Part shown: positions 1 to 8,378 of the stretch, piece by piece
How the letters are laid out: every line of letters begins with the position of its first letter
Position numbering within the stretch: position 1 is the first letter of the stretch
Source: Clostridia bacterium
Lineage (GTDB): Bacteria > Bacillota > Clostridia > Christensenellales > Aristaeellaceae
Length of the DNA: 64,000 nt
Assembly (NCBI GenBank): GCA_017526525.1
Contig: JAFXRG010000005.1
Span: 34,944 to 98,943 of the forward strand
Direction of reading: 5' to 3'
The notes under the pieces: model-generated
What the model was told of the DNA's origin: nothing
Databases searched by the model: none
Seen by the model: the letters and a program-made list of their open reading frames with translations, nothing else
Position numbers and translations under genes: made by a program

Positions 1-695
1 TCCTCCGGTTCGATCCGGTTCAGGACGGATTCGGAAAAAACGCTGCGCAGCTGGTCATTGCGCTCCTCAATTTTCCGGTGGTTTCCGAAGGAAAGACGGG
101 GGAAAATCACCCAGCGGCTGCTGTCCTTCACAAAGCCTTCCGCCCGGTGAACCGTATATTCCTCCGGATCCTTCACAAGAATGGAGGCATAGCCGTGGGA
201 AACACGGGTGGTGGGACGGAGGAAAACCGGCGTCCGGTATTTTTCGGACAGTTCAAAGGCTTCCTGAATCATGACGTAAGCTTCCTCGGCGGAGGAAGGA
301 TCCAGCAGCGGCACCTTGGAAAAGGCCGCAAAGGTGCGGGTGTCCTGCTCCGTCTGGGAGGAGATGGGACCCGGATCATCCGCCACCAGCACCACCAGTC
401 CGCCTTTTACGCCGATATATTCCAGGCACATCAGCGGGTCGGACGCGACGTTGAGGCCCATCTGTTTCATGGTAACCAGGGCACGGGCGCCGGCATAGGC
501 AGCGCCGCCGGCCAGTTCCATGGCGACCTTTTCATTGACGGACCATTCCACATAGATGTCGGCGCCGCGGCGCTTTGCCACCGTTTCGAGCACCTCGGTG
601 GAGGGCGTGCCGGGATATCCGCAGACCAGGTTGACCCCGGCGGCCAGTGCGCCAAGAGCGATGGCTTCGTTGCCCATCAGGAATTCAGCATGCAT
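1..695 (-). CDS. iorA: Indolepyruvate:ferredoxin oxidoreductase alpha subunit, partial
   Basis: Only the first 231 residues lie in the window; the C-terminal half, with the TPP-binding and ferredoxin-like domains, runs off the left edge. The start MHAEFLMGNEAIALG is followed by the GYPGTPSTEV and PGPISSQTEQDTR signatures of the pyrimidine-binding domain of IorA. The ATG at 695 has an AAGGATG ribosome site 7 bases upstream. The family oxidises arylpyruvates to aryl-acetyl-CoA with ferredoxin as acceptor, in the cytoplasm, and works with IorB, which would lie outside the window. It is divergent from tex. The identity is firm; the physiological direction (oxidation or reductive carboxylation) is not visible. 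Confidence 0.9.
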   Translation of the reverse strand, partial: MHAEFLMGNEAIALGALAAGVNLVCGYPGTPSTEVLETVAKRRGADIYVEWSVNEKVAMELAGGAAYAGARALVTMKQMGLNVASDPLMCLEYIGVKGGLVVLVADDPGPISSQTEQDTRTFAAFSKVPLLDPSSAEEAYVMIQEAFELSEKYRTPVFLRPTTRVSHGYASILVKDPEEYTVHRAEGFVKDSSRWVIFPRLSFGNHRKIEERNDQLRSVFSESVLNRIEPE

Positions 696-819
696 ATTTT
701 CACATCCTTATTGATTGCGCTCCGGCAGTCCGGGCGCCTTGCTGTTCCGGCAAAACCAAAGAGAATCATACCATAAAACCGGTGCAGAAGCCAGAAAAAA
801 TCCCCTGAAATACAATGGT

Positions 820-848
820 TTGACGAGGAGGAACAGAAGGCATACAAT
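820..848 (+). promoter_or_regulatory. SigmaA-type promoter of tex
   Basis: TTGACG (820-825), a 17-base spacer and TACAAT (843-848) lie 34 bases upstream of the tex start codon. Expected transcription start is near 855. Confidence 0.7.
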
Positions 849-882
849 AGACAGCGTATCCTGGAAAAACGGAGGAAGACAA

Positions 883-3033
883 ATGGACTATATTACTTTG
901 CTTGCAACGGAGTTTTCCCTGCGGCCGCAGCAGGTTCGGGCAGCGGTGGAACTGCTGGACGCCGGGAACACGATTCCCTTTATTGCCCGGTACCGCAAGG
1001 AGGCCACCGGATCGCTGGACGACCAGGTGCTGCGGGAGATGGCCGAGCGCCTGGAATACCTTCGGAACCTGGACAAGCGGCGGGAGGAGATCCGGAAGAG
1101 CCTGACGGAGCAGAACGTGCTGACGGAGGAGCTGGAAAGCCGGCTGCAGGGGGCACACACCCTGAGCGAGCTGGAGGACCTGTACCGTCCCTACCGGCCG
1201 AAACGGCGCACCCGGGCGACGGTGGCCCGGGAAAGAGGGCTTGAACCCCTGGCTTTGTGGCTGATGATTCAGGATCCCCGGGGGGAGCCGGAAAAGGAAG
1301 CGGAAAAATATATTGACCCGGAAAAAGAGGTTCCGGACGCGGAAAGCGCCCTGGCCGGAGCCCGGGACATTCTGGCGGAAACCGTAAGCGACGACGCGGA
1401 CGTGCGGAGGGAGCTGCGGGAAATGATGACCCGGGAAGGCGTGCTGGTGACCCGGGCGGCCAAGGAAGAGGAAAGCGTTTACAGCATGTACTACGATTTC
1501 CGGGAGCCGGTGCGGACCATGGCGCCCCACCGGATCCTGGCGGTGAACCGGGGAGAACGGGAAGAATTCCTGAAAGTGACGCTGGAGGTGCCGGAAGAAA
1601 AGGCCCTTGCCGCCGTCCGGAAAAGCTATGTGCGGGGCAGCAGCCCCTCCTCCGCCCAGGTTACGGCGGCCTGCGATGACGCATGGGAGCGGCTGATTTT
1701 CCCCTCCCTGGAGCGGGAAATCCGCGGTGAACTGACGGACCGGGCCAATGTTTCCGCCATCCGGGTGTTTTCACAGAACCTGCATCAGCTGCTGATGCAG
1801 CCGCCCATCAAGGGAAAGGTGACGCTGGGGGTGGACCCCGGATTCCGGACCGGCTGCAAGCTGGCGGTGGTGGATGAAAACGGCAAGGTGCTGGATACGG
1901 GCGTCGGATACTTTACCCTTCCGGGAAACGAGGCCGGCAAGGCGGCCGCCGCCCGGCTGATCAGGGGAATGGTGAAAAAATACGGCGTAACGGCTATTGC
2001 CATCGGAAACGGGACCGCCAGCCGGGAAAGCGAACAGTTTATCGTTTCCCTGCTGCCCGAAATGCCGGGTACCGCCTATATGATTGTCAGCGAGGCCGGC
2101 GCCTCCGTATATTCCGCCAGCAAACTGGCGGCGGAGGAATTTCCGGATTTTGACGTCACGCAGCGGAGCGCGGTTTCCATTGCCCGGAGAATGCAGGATC
2201 CCCTGGCGGAGCTGGTGAAAATCGATCCGAAGGCCATCGGGGTGGGCCAGTACCAGCACGACCTGAAGCAGAACGAGCTGACAGAAGCGCTGGACGGCGT
2301 GGTGGAGCAGTGCGTGAACCAGGTGGGTGTTGAGGTGTCCACCGCCTCGGCGGAACTGCTGAGCCACGTGGCGGGCATCGGACCGGCCCTGGCAAAGAAC
2401 ATTGTGGCATACCGGGAGGAAAACGGCATCCCGGCCCGGCAGGCCCTGAAAAAGGTTCCGAAGCTCGGCCCGAGGGCCTTTGAGCAATGCGCCGGTTTCC
2501 TGCGGGTGGCGGACAGCAAAAATCCCCTGGATGCCACAGGGGTTCACCCGGAAAGCTATGAGGCGGCCAAAGCGCTGCTGGAAAAACTGGGATATGACCT
2601 GAAGGACCTGAAGCGGGGCGGCCTGCCGGAAATTGCCCTGAAGGCAAAGGCCTATGGCGAGGAAAAGCTTGCGGCGGAAATCGGCACGGGACTCCCCACG
2701 CTGCGGGACATGCTGGCGGAACTGCAGAAGCCGGGACGGGATCCCCGGGATGAACTGCCCCGGCCGGTGCTGCGGACGGACGTGCTGGATATCAAAGACC
2801 TGACACCGGGTATGGAACTGACGGGAACAGTGCGCAATGTGATTGATTTCGGCGCTTTTGTGGATATCGGCGTGCATCAGGACGGCCTGGTCCATATTTC
2901 CAGGATGGCAGAAAAATACATCCGCCATCCGTCGGAAGTCGTCCGGGTGGGGGATGTGGTAAAGGTCTGGGTTGTCAGTGTGGATGAGAAAAAGAACCGG
3001 ATTGCGCTGACGATGGTCAAGGGAAAAAACTGA
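883..3033 (+). CDS. tex: Tex-family S1 RNA-binding transcription accessory protein
   Basis: A 716-residue cytoplasmic nucleic-acid-binding protein of the Tex family (usual length about 710-780). The Tex N-terminal helical region is followed by a YqgF/RuvC-like domain (VTLGVDPGFRTGCKLAVVD, about residue 310), helix-hairpin-helix segments (SHVAGIGPALAKNIVAYRE, about 495) and a C-terminal S1 domain (GMELTGTVRNVIDFGAFVDI, about 645-716). The start at 883 is chosen because GGAGGAAG lies just upstream and an upstream promoter excludes the longer reading frame. Tex proteins are linked to transcript handling and, in some bacteria, toxin regulation; the exact role here is unknown. It ends 4 bases before the convergent downstream gene, with no clear terminator between them. 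Confidence 0.95.
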   Translation: MDYITLLATEFSLRPQQVRAAVELLDAGNTIPFIARYRKEATGSLDDQVLREMAERLEYLRNLDKRREEIRKSLTEQNVLTEELESRLQGAHTLSELEDLYRPYRPKRRTRATVARERGLEPLALWLMIQDPRGEPEKEAEKYIDPEKEVPDAESALAGARDILAETVSDDADVRRELREMMTREGVLVTRAAKEEESVYSMYYDFREPVRTMAPHRILAVNRGEREEFLKVTLEVPEEKALAAVRKSYVRGSSPSSAQVTAACDDAWERLIFPSLEREIRGELTDRANVSAIRVFSQNLHQLLMQPPIKGKVTLGVDPGFRTGCKLAVVDENGKVLDTGVGYFTLPGNEAGKAAAARLIRGMVKKYGVTAIAIGNGTASRESEQFIVSLLPEMPGTAYMIVSEAGASVYSASKLAAEEFPDFDVTQRSAVSIARRMQDPLAELVKIDPKAIGVGQYQHDLKQNELTEALDGVVEQCVNQVGVEVSTASAELLSHVAGIGPALAKNIVAYREENGIPARQALKKVPKLGPRAFEQCAGFLRVADSKNPLDATGVHPESYEAAKALLEKLGYDLKDLKRGGLPEIALKAKAYGEEKLAAEIGTGLPTLRDMLAELQKPGRDPRDELPRPVLRTDVLDIKDLTPGMELTGTVRNVIDFGAFVDIGVHQDGLVHISRMAEKYIRHPSEVVRVGDVVKVWVVSVDEKKNRIALTMVKGKN

Positions 3034-3037
3034 GCGG

Positions 3038-3847
3038 TTATTCTGTCTGATTTGCGAAAACAATATCATCCCGCAGGCGGTAGAGCGTGGCGCCGCGCTT
3101 CTTCTGGCAGAAGGCGTCCACCCACCAGTCTATGGTTTCAACGGCATCAAACTGGACTTTTCCGTACCGGATGCCGTTGATTTTTTTTCCGGCCATATTG
3201 CTGTCCATCCAGTGGACGGAATTGGTTTCGGGATCATAATCTGAAATCATGATGGCGGAATGGGCGCCGGTGCCGTGGGAGTAGTTGGCGGACATCTGAA
3301 AATAATCACCGCGCTTAACCTGCTTCATGAACTCCAGGGCCAGGGTCCGGTTTTCTTCCTTGGAAAGGCTTGCGTCATAAATAAACTGGGCGGCTGTTTC
3401 AAAGGGGTTGCCTTTGGCGGCGGGGACATCTTCCCAAATGATGCCGTAGGCCTGGCCCAGCTTTTTGCACTTTTCATTCGGAAGGTTGTTGGGGATAACC
3501 AGCGATGTATCCGGAAATTCCGCCATGCGGTATGCGTCCCGGGTCTGGCGGAAAAGGTAAACGGTAAAGTTTTTGCAGACGTAGATATCCCCTTTGTAAT
3601 GCGCCCGCTGGAGCTTTCCGTTGGCTTTGATGTACAGCTGCTCGCCCAGCGCGATAATGTCCTCAATAAAAGATTCCCGGGCGGTTGAAACGGTGGTTTC
3701 CATCGGAAGGGAATCCGGGGTTTCCGGAAACTCGTTCATTTCGATTTCTTCCATTTCGGCGCCTTCCGGGAAAGCGGACTCCGCCGGAGCGGCGGAAAAA
3801 ACGAAGAGCGCGAGGAGGCTAAGCAGGAAAGCAAAAAGACGTTTCAT
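3038..3847 (-). CDS. Secreted papain-like (NlpC/P60 or CHAP-like) protein
   Basis: A 269-residue protein with a typical signal peptide (MKRLFAFLLSLLALFVFSAAPAES). The mature part shows the spaced elements of a papain-like fold: a Cys in GDIYVCKNF, a His in SHGTGAHSAIMI and an Asp/Asn in VHWMDSNM. This suggests a cell-wall or peptide-acting cysteine hydrolase, but the family could not be named. The start at 3847 has CCGGAGGAAC six bases upstream, better than the more distal ATG. It is monocistronic, with its own promoter at 3913-3941. Confidence 0.7.
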   Translation of the reverse strand: MKRLFAFLLSLLALFVFSAAPAESAFPEGAEMEEIEMNEFPETPDSLPMETTVSTARESFIEDIIALGEQLYIKANGKLQRAHYKGDIYVCKNFTVYLFRQTRDAYRMAEFPDTSLVIPNNLPNEKCKKLGQAYGIIWEDVPAAKGNPFETAAQFIYDASLSKEENRTLALEFMKQVKRGDYFQMSANYSHGTGAHSAIMISDYDPETNSVHWMDSNMAGKKINGIRYGKVQFDAVETIDWWVDAFCQKKRGATLYRLRDDIVFANQTE

Positions 3848-3912
3848 CGGGTTCCTCCGGATCATGGGGATTTCCCGCGGACCAGACGCGGGAGCAAAGG
3901 AAGATCAGGAGA

Positions 3913-3941
3913 ATTATAAGGCAAAACGGGCCTGAATGCAA
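3913..3941 (-). promoter_or_regulatory. SigmaA-type promoter of the secreted papain-like gene
   Basis: On the minus strand TTGCAT (3936-3941), a 17-base spacer and a perfect TATAAT (3913-3918) lie 66 bases upstream of the start codon. Confidence 0.65.
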
Positions 3942-4055
3942 ATGGCCGGAACGGGAAGGAATGCAAAGAAAGAAAAGGTTTGCGCGAATTTCAGGGCATA
4001 AATCCACAACAGGAAGATCTGGAATAAAAATACATAAAAAAACACAAATTTGTGA

Positions 4056-4103
4056 TTGACAACCGTTCACTATTGCGCTACGATATGCGTGCAAACGATT
4101 GCA
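4056..4103 (+). promoter_or_regulatory. Promoter and LacI-type operator of the regulator gene
   Basis: TTGACA (4056-4061), 17-base spacer, TACGAT (4079-4084). The near-palindrome TGCAAACGATTGCA lies at 4090-4103, exactly where transcription should start (about 4091), and has the central CG and symmetric arms of LacI-family operators. This position would let the regulator block its own transcription. Confidence 0.65.
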
Positions 4104-4138
4104 AGGTTTGCAATTTCTCGGAAACGGAGGCGATGGGG

Positions 4139-5140
4139 ATGGTCAGACTCAAGGACATAGCGGAGGCCTGCGGCGTTTCCGTCGCGACGGTATCACGGGC
4201 GCTGAACGGTGTGACCAACGAAGGAAAAGAACGAACTGCCCTGATCTGCCAGACAGCCCGGGAGATGGGCTATTATCCGAATGCCGCGGCGCGGACGCTG
4301 AAAACCAGCCGCTCCAACAATATCGGGATTCTGTATGAAGACCGGATGAACCATGAATACTTCTCCTCCCTGATGGACGCTTTGCGGTCCGAAGCGGAGA
4401 AACGGGGATATGACCTGACCCTGATCGGCCGGAGAAGCGGCCAGAACGGGGAAAGCTATTACGACCACGCCAGGAGACGGAATCTGGACGGGGTCGTGGT
4501 GATCCAGGCGGACTTCGACTCCGCCAACGTGATTCGCCTGGCCAGCAGCGACATGCCAACGGTGGTGATCGATCATAACTATGAAGGCTGCGACTGCGTG
4601 AGCAGCGACAACCGGATCAGCGTGGAGCGGATTGTCCGGTATGCCTGGGAAAACGGACACCGGCTGATTGCCTTTATCACCGGACAGCCAGGCGCTGTCA
4701 GCCGGGAACGGCTGGCCGGTTTCTACAAGATCTGCGCCGAACTGGGAATCCGGGTTCCGGAAGGGTTTGTGCAGGAAGGCAAGTATCACGATCCGGAAGG
4801 CTGCGCCGGGATTGTGCACGGGCTGCTGAAGGCGCCTGAGAAGCCTACCTGCATCCTGTGCCCGGATGATTACAGCTGCCTGGGCGCCCTGTGGGCCCTG
4901 AAGGCGGAAGGCGTCAGAATCCCGGAGGAAGTGAGCCTGGTGGGCTATGACGGAATCCGGATGACCCGGATGATTCAGCCGACCCTGACCACCTACCGGC
5001 AGAACGCGGAATCCATTGCCGCGGAAGTGATCCGGCTCCTGGCCGAAGCCATTGAGACACCGGAGGAGCATGTGCCCCGCCAGATTACGGTGGAAGGCAT
5101 GCTGCTGGAAGGGGATACCCTGAAGAAGCTTAACCGCTGA
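4139..5140 (+). CDS. LacI-family transcriptional regulator of the carbohydrate locus
   Basis: A 333-residue DNA-binding regulator, normal for the family. The N-terminal helix-turn-helix reads LKDIAEACGVSVATVSRALNG, with the hinge around residue 50, followed by a periplasmic-binding-protein-like sensor (NNIGILYED to about 330). The start at 4139 is preferred over the ATG at 4133 because GGAGG sits 8 bases before it and only 2 before the other. An operator-like palindrome overlaps its promoter, so autoregulation is likely. It is followed after 60 bases by the secreted module protein and then the ABC importer, which suggests that it senses the imported sugar; the ligand cannot be read. Confidence 0.9.
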   Translation: MVRLKDIAEACGVSVATVSRALNGVTNEGKERTALICQTAREMGYYPNAAARTLKTSRSNNIGILYEDRMNHEYFSSLMDALRSEAEKRGYDLTLIGRRSGQNGESYYDHARRRNLDGVVVIQADFDSANVIRLASSDMPTVVIDHNYEGCDCVSSDNRISVERIVRYAWENGHRLIAFITGQPGAVSRERLAGFYKICAELGIRVPEGFVQEGKYHDPEGCAGIVHGLLKAPEKPTCILCPDDYSCLGALWALKAEGVRIPEEVSLVGYDGIRMTRMIQPTLTTYRQNAESIAAEVIRLLAEAIETPEEHVPRQITVEGMLLEGDTLKKLNR

Positions 5141-5200
5141 AAAGCGGAAGCGATAAAAACGGTTTCTGTGATGAAACATATTTACGAAGGAGGAAGAAAC

Positions 5201-6742
5201 ATGAAGAAGGTCCTGTCTCTCATCCTGTGCCTGGCGCTGGCTATCAGCCTGCTGGGTATCATCCCCGCCTCCGCCGAGGAAGCGGCTCCCGTTGAAGCGT
5301 ATATCATGTACGCCAACAGCGACTGGTCGGTTCAGTACTGGAACGACGGCTCCGACAACCCGGTAAAGGCAACCAACGCCACCATTACCGGCGACGGCAG
5401 CTATACGGTCGCCCTGGACTTTACCGGGGCTGCTGAAGACGGTGTGGACACCGCTTTCAACGCGCTGGGCGTAAAGGGCGCCATCGAAGCGTTCCCCAAG
5501 ATGTGCCTGAAGATTACCGCCATCCGCATCAACGGCGAAAACGTCGAATTCACCAAGGGCTACACCAACGATGAAGACGGCGCAACCCGCATGAACATCT
5601 ACAACGAATGGGTGAGCAGCGTGCCCGCCGACGGCCGTTCCTGGGACGGAGACACCTCTGATGCTTCCGCCCAGATCGTGGCCAAGGATGTTTTCACCGG
5701 CGTGAAAACCATGGAAGTGGACTTTGACGTGGTGACCCTGAAGGTCAGCGCGGCCATCGTGATGGCTGATTCGGCCTGGGGCGTGCAGTACTGGAACGAC
5801 GGCAGCCAGACGGACATTACCGCCACCAATGCCGACATCAAAGGCGCCGGCACCTACACCGTGGGCCTTGAGTTCCCGGAAGCGGTGAACGGCCTGGCCT
5901 TTGCGGCACTCAAGATCAACAACGGCAACGTGGCCTATCCCGGATACTTCATCGACCTGAAGGAAGTGAAAGTGAACGGGGAAGCCATCGAACTGGCCAA
6001 GGGCTACACCAGCTCTGACGACAAGGTTGAAATGCGCTACAACCTGTACAACGAATGGGTTACCGAGCTGCCGCCCGATGCCCGCCGGGCGGACGGAGAC
6101 CTGGAAGGCGCTTCCGCCATCGTGATCAAGCAGGAAGCGGTCAGCGCGATGAAGTCCATTGAAGCCACCTTCGAGTTCATCTACGGCGAGCCCCCGGTGG
6201 AGGAATCCGAAACCATTACGGAAGAAGAAGCCAAGGCGCTGAAGGATGCTGGCTTCCATGCCTACATCGGCGTGCAGGGCAAGGATACCTACGTGTTCCG
6301 GAATGCCTGGAATGACAACTACGGCCTGAACGACACGGAGAACCCCTTCTTCAACCGCCTGACCGGCTGGGACAGCGACAACAACGCGGTGGACTACGGC
6401 GGAACCTTCCAGGATGTTGAAATCAAGGGCGACGGCGAATACACCGTTACACTGACTACCGGCGACATGGGCTTCGGCACCACCGAGGCGTTCAACCTGC
6501 TGTTTGTCTCCACAGATATCCCCAACAAGCTGATGAAGAGCGGCTTCCTGACCATCAGCGATGTGAAGACCAAAATCGGCAGCGGTTCCACCCAGAGCGG
6601 CGCCACCGTCAACATCGAAGAAGGCGATTATGCCCGGATCGATGTAATCAACACCTACGCCCAGAGTGAAGATCCCTTCGGCTATACCGTGCCTGCCGCC
6701 GGTGAGACCATTGAGATCACTTTCACCGTCAGCGGATGGTAA
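5201..6742 (+). CDS. Secreted protein made of three related beta-type modules, probably carbohydrate-binding
   Basis: A 513-residue exported protein with signal peptide MKKVLSLILCLALAISLLGIIPASA and no visible catalytic motif. It consists of three similar modules (about residues 27-175, 180-335 and 350-513). Modules 1 and 2 share WxVQYWNDGS, the GxGTYTV or GDGSYTV strand and the INGENVEF or VNGEAIEL turn with YNEWV; module 3 is more divergent (VEIKGDGEYTVTL). The same module forms the C-terminus of the GH5 enzyme at 11200-12984 (VEIKGPGTYTVALDFTG, YNEWV). Shared use with a glycanase points to polysaccharide binding; this is inference. GGAGGAAG precedes the ATG at 5201. A strong terminator follows. 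Confidence 0.7.
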   Translation: MKKVLSLILCLALAISLLGIIPASAEEAAPVEAYIMYANSDWSVQYWNDGSDNPVKATNATITGDGSYTVALDFTGAAEDGVDTAFNALGVKGAIEAFPKMCLKITAIRINGENVEFTKGYTNDEDGATRMNIYNEWVSSVPADGRSWDGDTSDASAQIVAKDVFTGVKTMEVDFDVVTLKVSAAIVMADSAWGVQYWNDGSQTDITATNADIKGAGTYTVGLEFPEAVNGLAFAALKINNGNVAYPGYFIDLKEVKVNGEAIELAKGYTSSDDKVEMRYNLYNEWVTELPPDARRADGDLEGASAIVIKQEAVSAMKSIEATFEFIYGEPPVEESETITEEEAKALKDAGFHAYIGVQGKDTYVFRNAWNDNYGLNDTENPFFNRLTGWDSDNNAVDYGGTFQDVEIKGDGEYTVTLTTGDMGFGTTEAFNLLFVSTDIPNKLMKSGFLTISDVKTKIGSGSTQSGATVNIEEGDYARIDVINTYAQSEDPFGYTVPAAGETIEITFTVSGW

Positions 6743-6762
6743 GCAACAGACCTGCCTCACTT

Positions 6763-6796
6763 CCGGGGAACGCCTGAAAAGGCGTTCCCCGGTTTT
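6763..6796 (+). terminator. Rho-independent terminator after the three-module protein
   Basis: A perfect 12-bp stem (CCGGGGAACGCC, 6763-6774, with 6781-6792), 6-base loop, then TTTT. Confidence 0.85.
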
Positions 6797-6800
6797 CCCC

Positions 6801-6848
6801 GGAATACGGGGACAGCTCCCGGAATGGCGGAGGCTGTCCCCGTATTCC
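6801..6848 (+). repeat. Perfect 16-bp inverted repeat upstream of the ABC importer
   Basis: GGAATACGGGGACAGC (6801-6816) pairs perfectly with 6833-6848 across a 16-base loop. No U-tract follows, so it is not a classical terminator. It lies 28 bases before the permease start and directly after the 6763 terminator. It could be a 5'-end stabiliser, an RNA processing site or a large operator. Confidence 0.7.
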
Positions 6849-6876
6849 GAAATTATAAACGGAGAGGGATGGCTTC

Positions 6877-8364
6877 ATGGAGGAAAGAATTCTTCGGAAA
6901 AAACCGGCGGAACAGGTGCCGGCGGTCCGGCGGATTCCGCTGTGGCTTTTCCGGATTGCGGCGCTGGTTGCGGGAATGGCCATGTTTTTCCCGCCGGCGA
7001 ACCCCGGACGGATCAGTGAAAAAATCAACGAATCCGCCAGCCTGTTTACCACCGGGATCAGCTACGGCACCATTACCAACAGCATGGGCCGGATTCTCCG
7101 GTCCCAGTGGATTCAGAACAGCGACATTACGCTGCTGATGATTGCCTGCTGCGTGGTGATGGCGGGAATCCTGATCTGCGCCGTGGGCGCCTGCATGAGC
7201 CTGGGAAACCGGAAAATGTGCCGCCGGGGACTGGTGCTGCCGCTGATCGGCGCGCCGGTGATGGGCGGAGGCCTGGCGCTGATTCACCGGGCTTATAGCA
7301 ACATGATCGCCCACGGGGAAGAGGTCGGAAAGCTGGACATCATCAAAATCCAGCTGCCGGGCGCCTTTACGGTATTCTGCGTTTTTGCGGGGATCCTGTT
7401 TGTCACGGCGCTGGCGGCTTTCCTGGCCGCGGAGAAGGAAACGAACCCGGAAACCCGGATGGAGATGGACGAAAAATATCGCCTGTTCCTGATGATGCTT
7501 CCGGTGATCCTGCTGGCTTTTGTGTTCTGCTACCTGCCGATCTGGGGCTGGCGTTTCGCCTTCTTTGACTATACCCCGGGCGGAAACGTGGGACCGGAAA
7601 ACTACGTGGGATTCAAGTGGTTCTCCTTCCTGTTCAACGATCCGGCCAACGCGAAAGACCTGGTGCGCGTGCTGCGCAACACGCTGGTGATGAGCGGCCT
7701 CGGCATCGCCACATCCTGGCTGCCCATCGCTTTCGCCGTGCTGCTGGCGGAAGTGCGCAGCACGAAATTCCAGCGGTTTGTACAGACCTTTACCACGATT
7801 CCGAACTTCATTTCGTGGGTGCTGGTTTACGCCATCGCCATCTGTATCTTTTCAACGGACGGATTTATCAACAGCTTCCTGACCAACGTGATGCACGTGT
7901 CGGGCGCCAACACCAATTACCTGCAGATTGCCGACCACACCTGGCTGAAAATGCTGCTGTGGGGAACCTGGAAGGGCATCGGATGGAGCGCTATTGTGTA
8001 TATCGCCGGCATTGCGGGCATTGACCAGCAGTTGTATGAGGCCGCCCGGGTGGACGGTGCCAACCGGTTCCGCTGCATCTGGCACATTACGATTCCCGGG
8101 CTGATGCCGACCTATATGGTGATGCTGCTGATGAGCATCGGCGGAATCCTCAGCAACGGCATGGAACAGTACCTGGTGTTCTCCAATGCCATGAACAAGG
8201 ATGTTATCGAGGTGCTGGACCTGTATGTGTACAACATCGGTATCGGCCAGAACCAGATTTCCCTGAGCACGGTGGTAGGTGTTTCCAAATCCCTGGTGGG
8301 GATTATCCTGCTGTTTACCGCCAATGGCATTTCCAAAGCCATCCGCGGTGAAAGCATCATATAA
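6877..8364 (+). CDS. LplB-type sugar ABC transporter permease with a membrane-spanning N-terminal extension
   Basis: The inner-membrane permease of a CUT1-like importer. Residues 201-495 form the usual LplB/YtcQ-partner permease, with FCYLPIWGW, a FSWVLVYAIA segment and the EAA loop (EAARVDGA...IPG) that contacts the ATPase. Residues 1-200 are an extension with four predicted membrane segments (about 20-40, 84-106, 117-137, 161-185) that normal permeases of about 300 residues lack. The start at 6877 is supported by GGAGAGGG 8 bases upstream. It is co-transcribed with the second permease (14-base gap) and the binding protein. No ATPase gene is nearby, so a shared MsmX-like ATPase is expected elsewhere. 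Confidence 0.88.
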   Translation: MEERILRKKPAEQVPAVRRIPLWLFRIAALVAGMAMFFPPANPGRISEKINESASLFTTGISYGTITNSMGRILRSQWIQNSDITLLMIACCVVMAGILICAVGACMSLGNRKMCRRGLVLPLIGAPVMGGGLALIHRAYSNMIAHGEEVGKLDIIKIQLPGAFTVFCVFAGILFVTALAAFLAAEKETNPETRMEMDEKYRLFLMMLPVILLAFVFCYLPIWGWRFAFFDYTPGGNVGPENYVGFKWFSFLFNDPANAKDLVRVLRNTLVMSGLGIATSWLPIAFAVLLAEVRSTKFQRFVQTFTTIPNFISWVLVYAIAICIFSTDGFINSFLTNVMHVSGANTNYLQIADHTWLKMLLWGTWKGIGWSAIVYIAGIAGIDQQLYEAARVDGANRFRCIWHITIPGLMPTYMVMLLMSIGGILSNGMEQYLVFSNAMNKDVIEVLDLYVYNIGIGQNQISLSTVVGVSKSLVGIILLFTANGISKAIRGESII

Positions 8365-8378
8365 GGGAGGGAAGCACG

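Noticed and set aside
78-776. Plus-strand open frame at the left edge
   Set aside because: It is the shadow of iorA, which shows clear family motifs on the minus strand.
4193-6760. Very long open frame on the minus strand opposite the LacI and module-protein genes
   Set aside because: It has no conserved domain or ribosome site and mirrors GC-rich codons of real genes. The same holds for the long frames opposite 8112-11399, 1771-3069 and 51634-54720.
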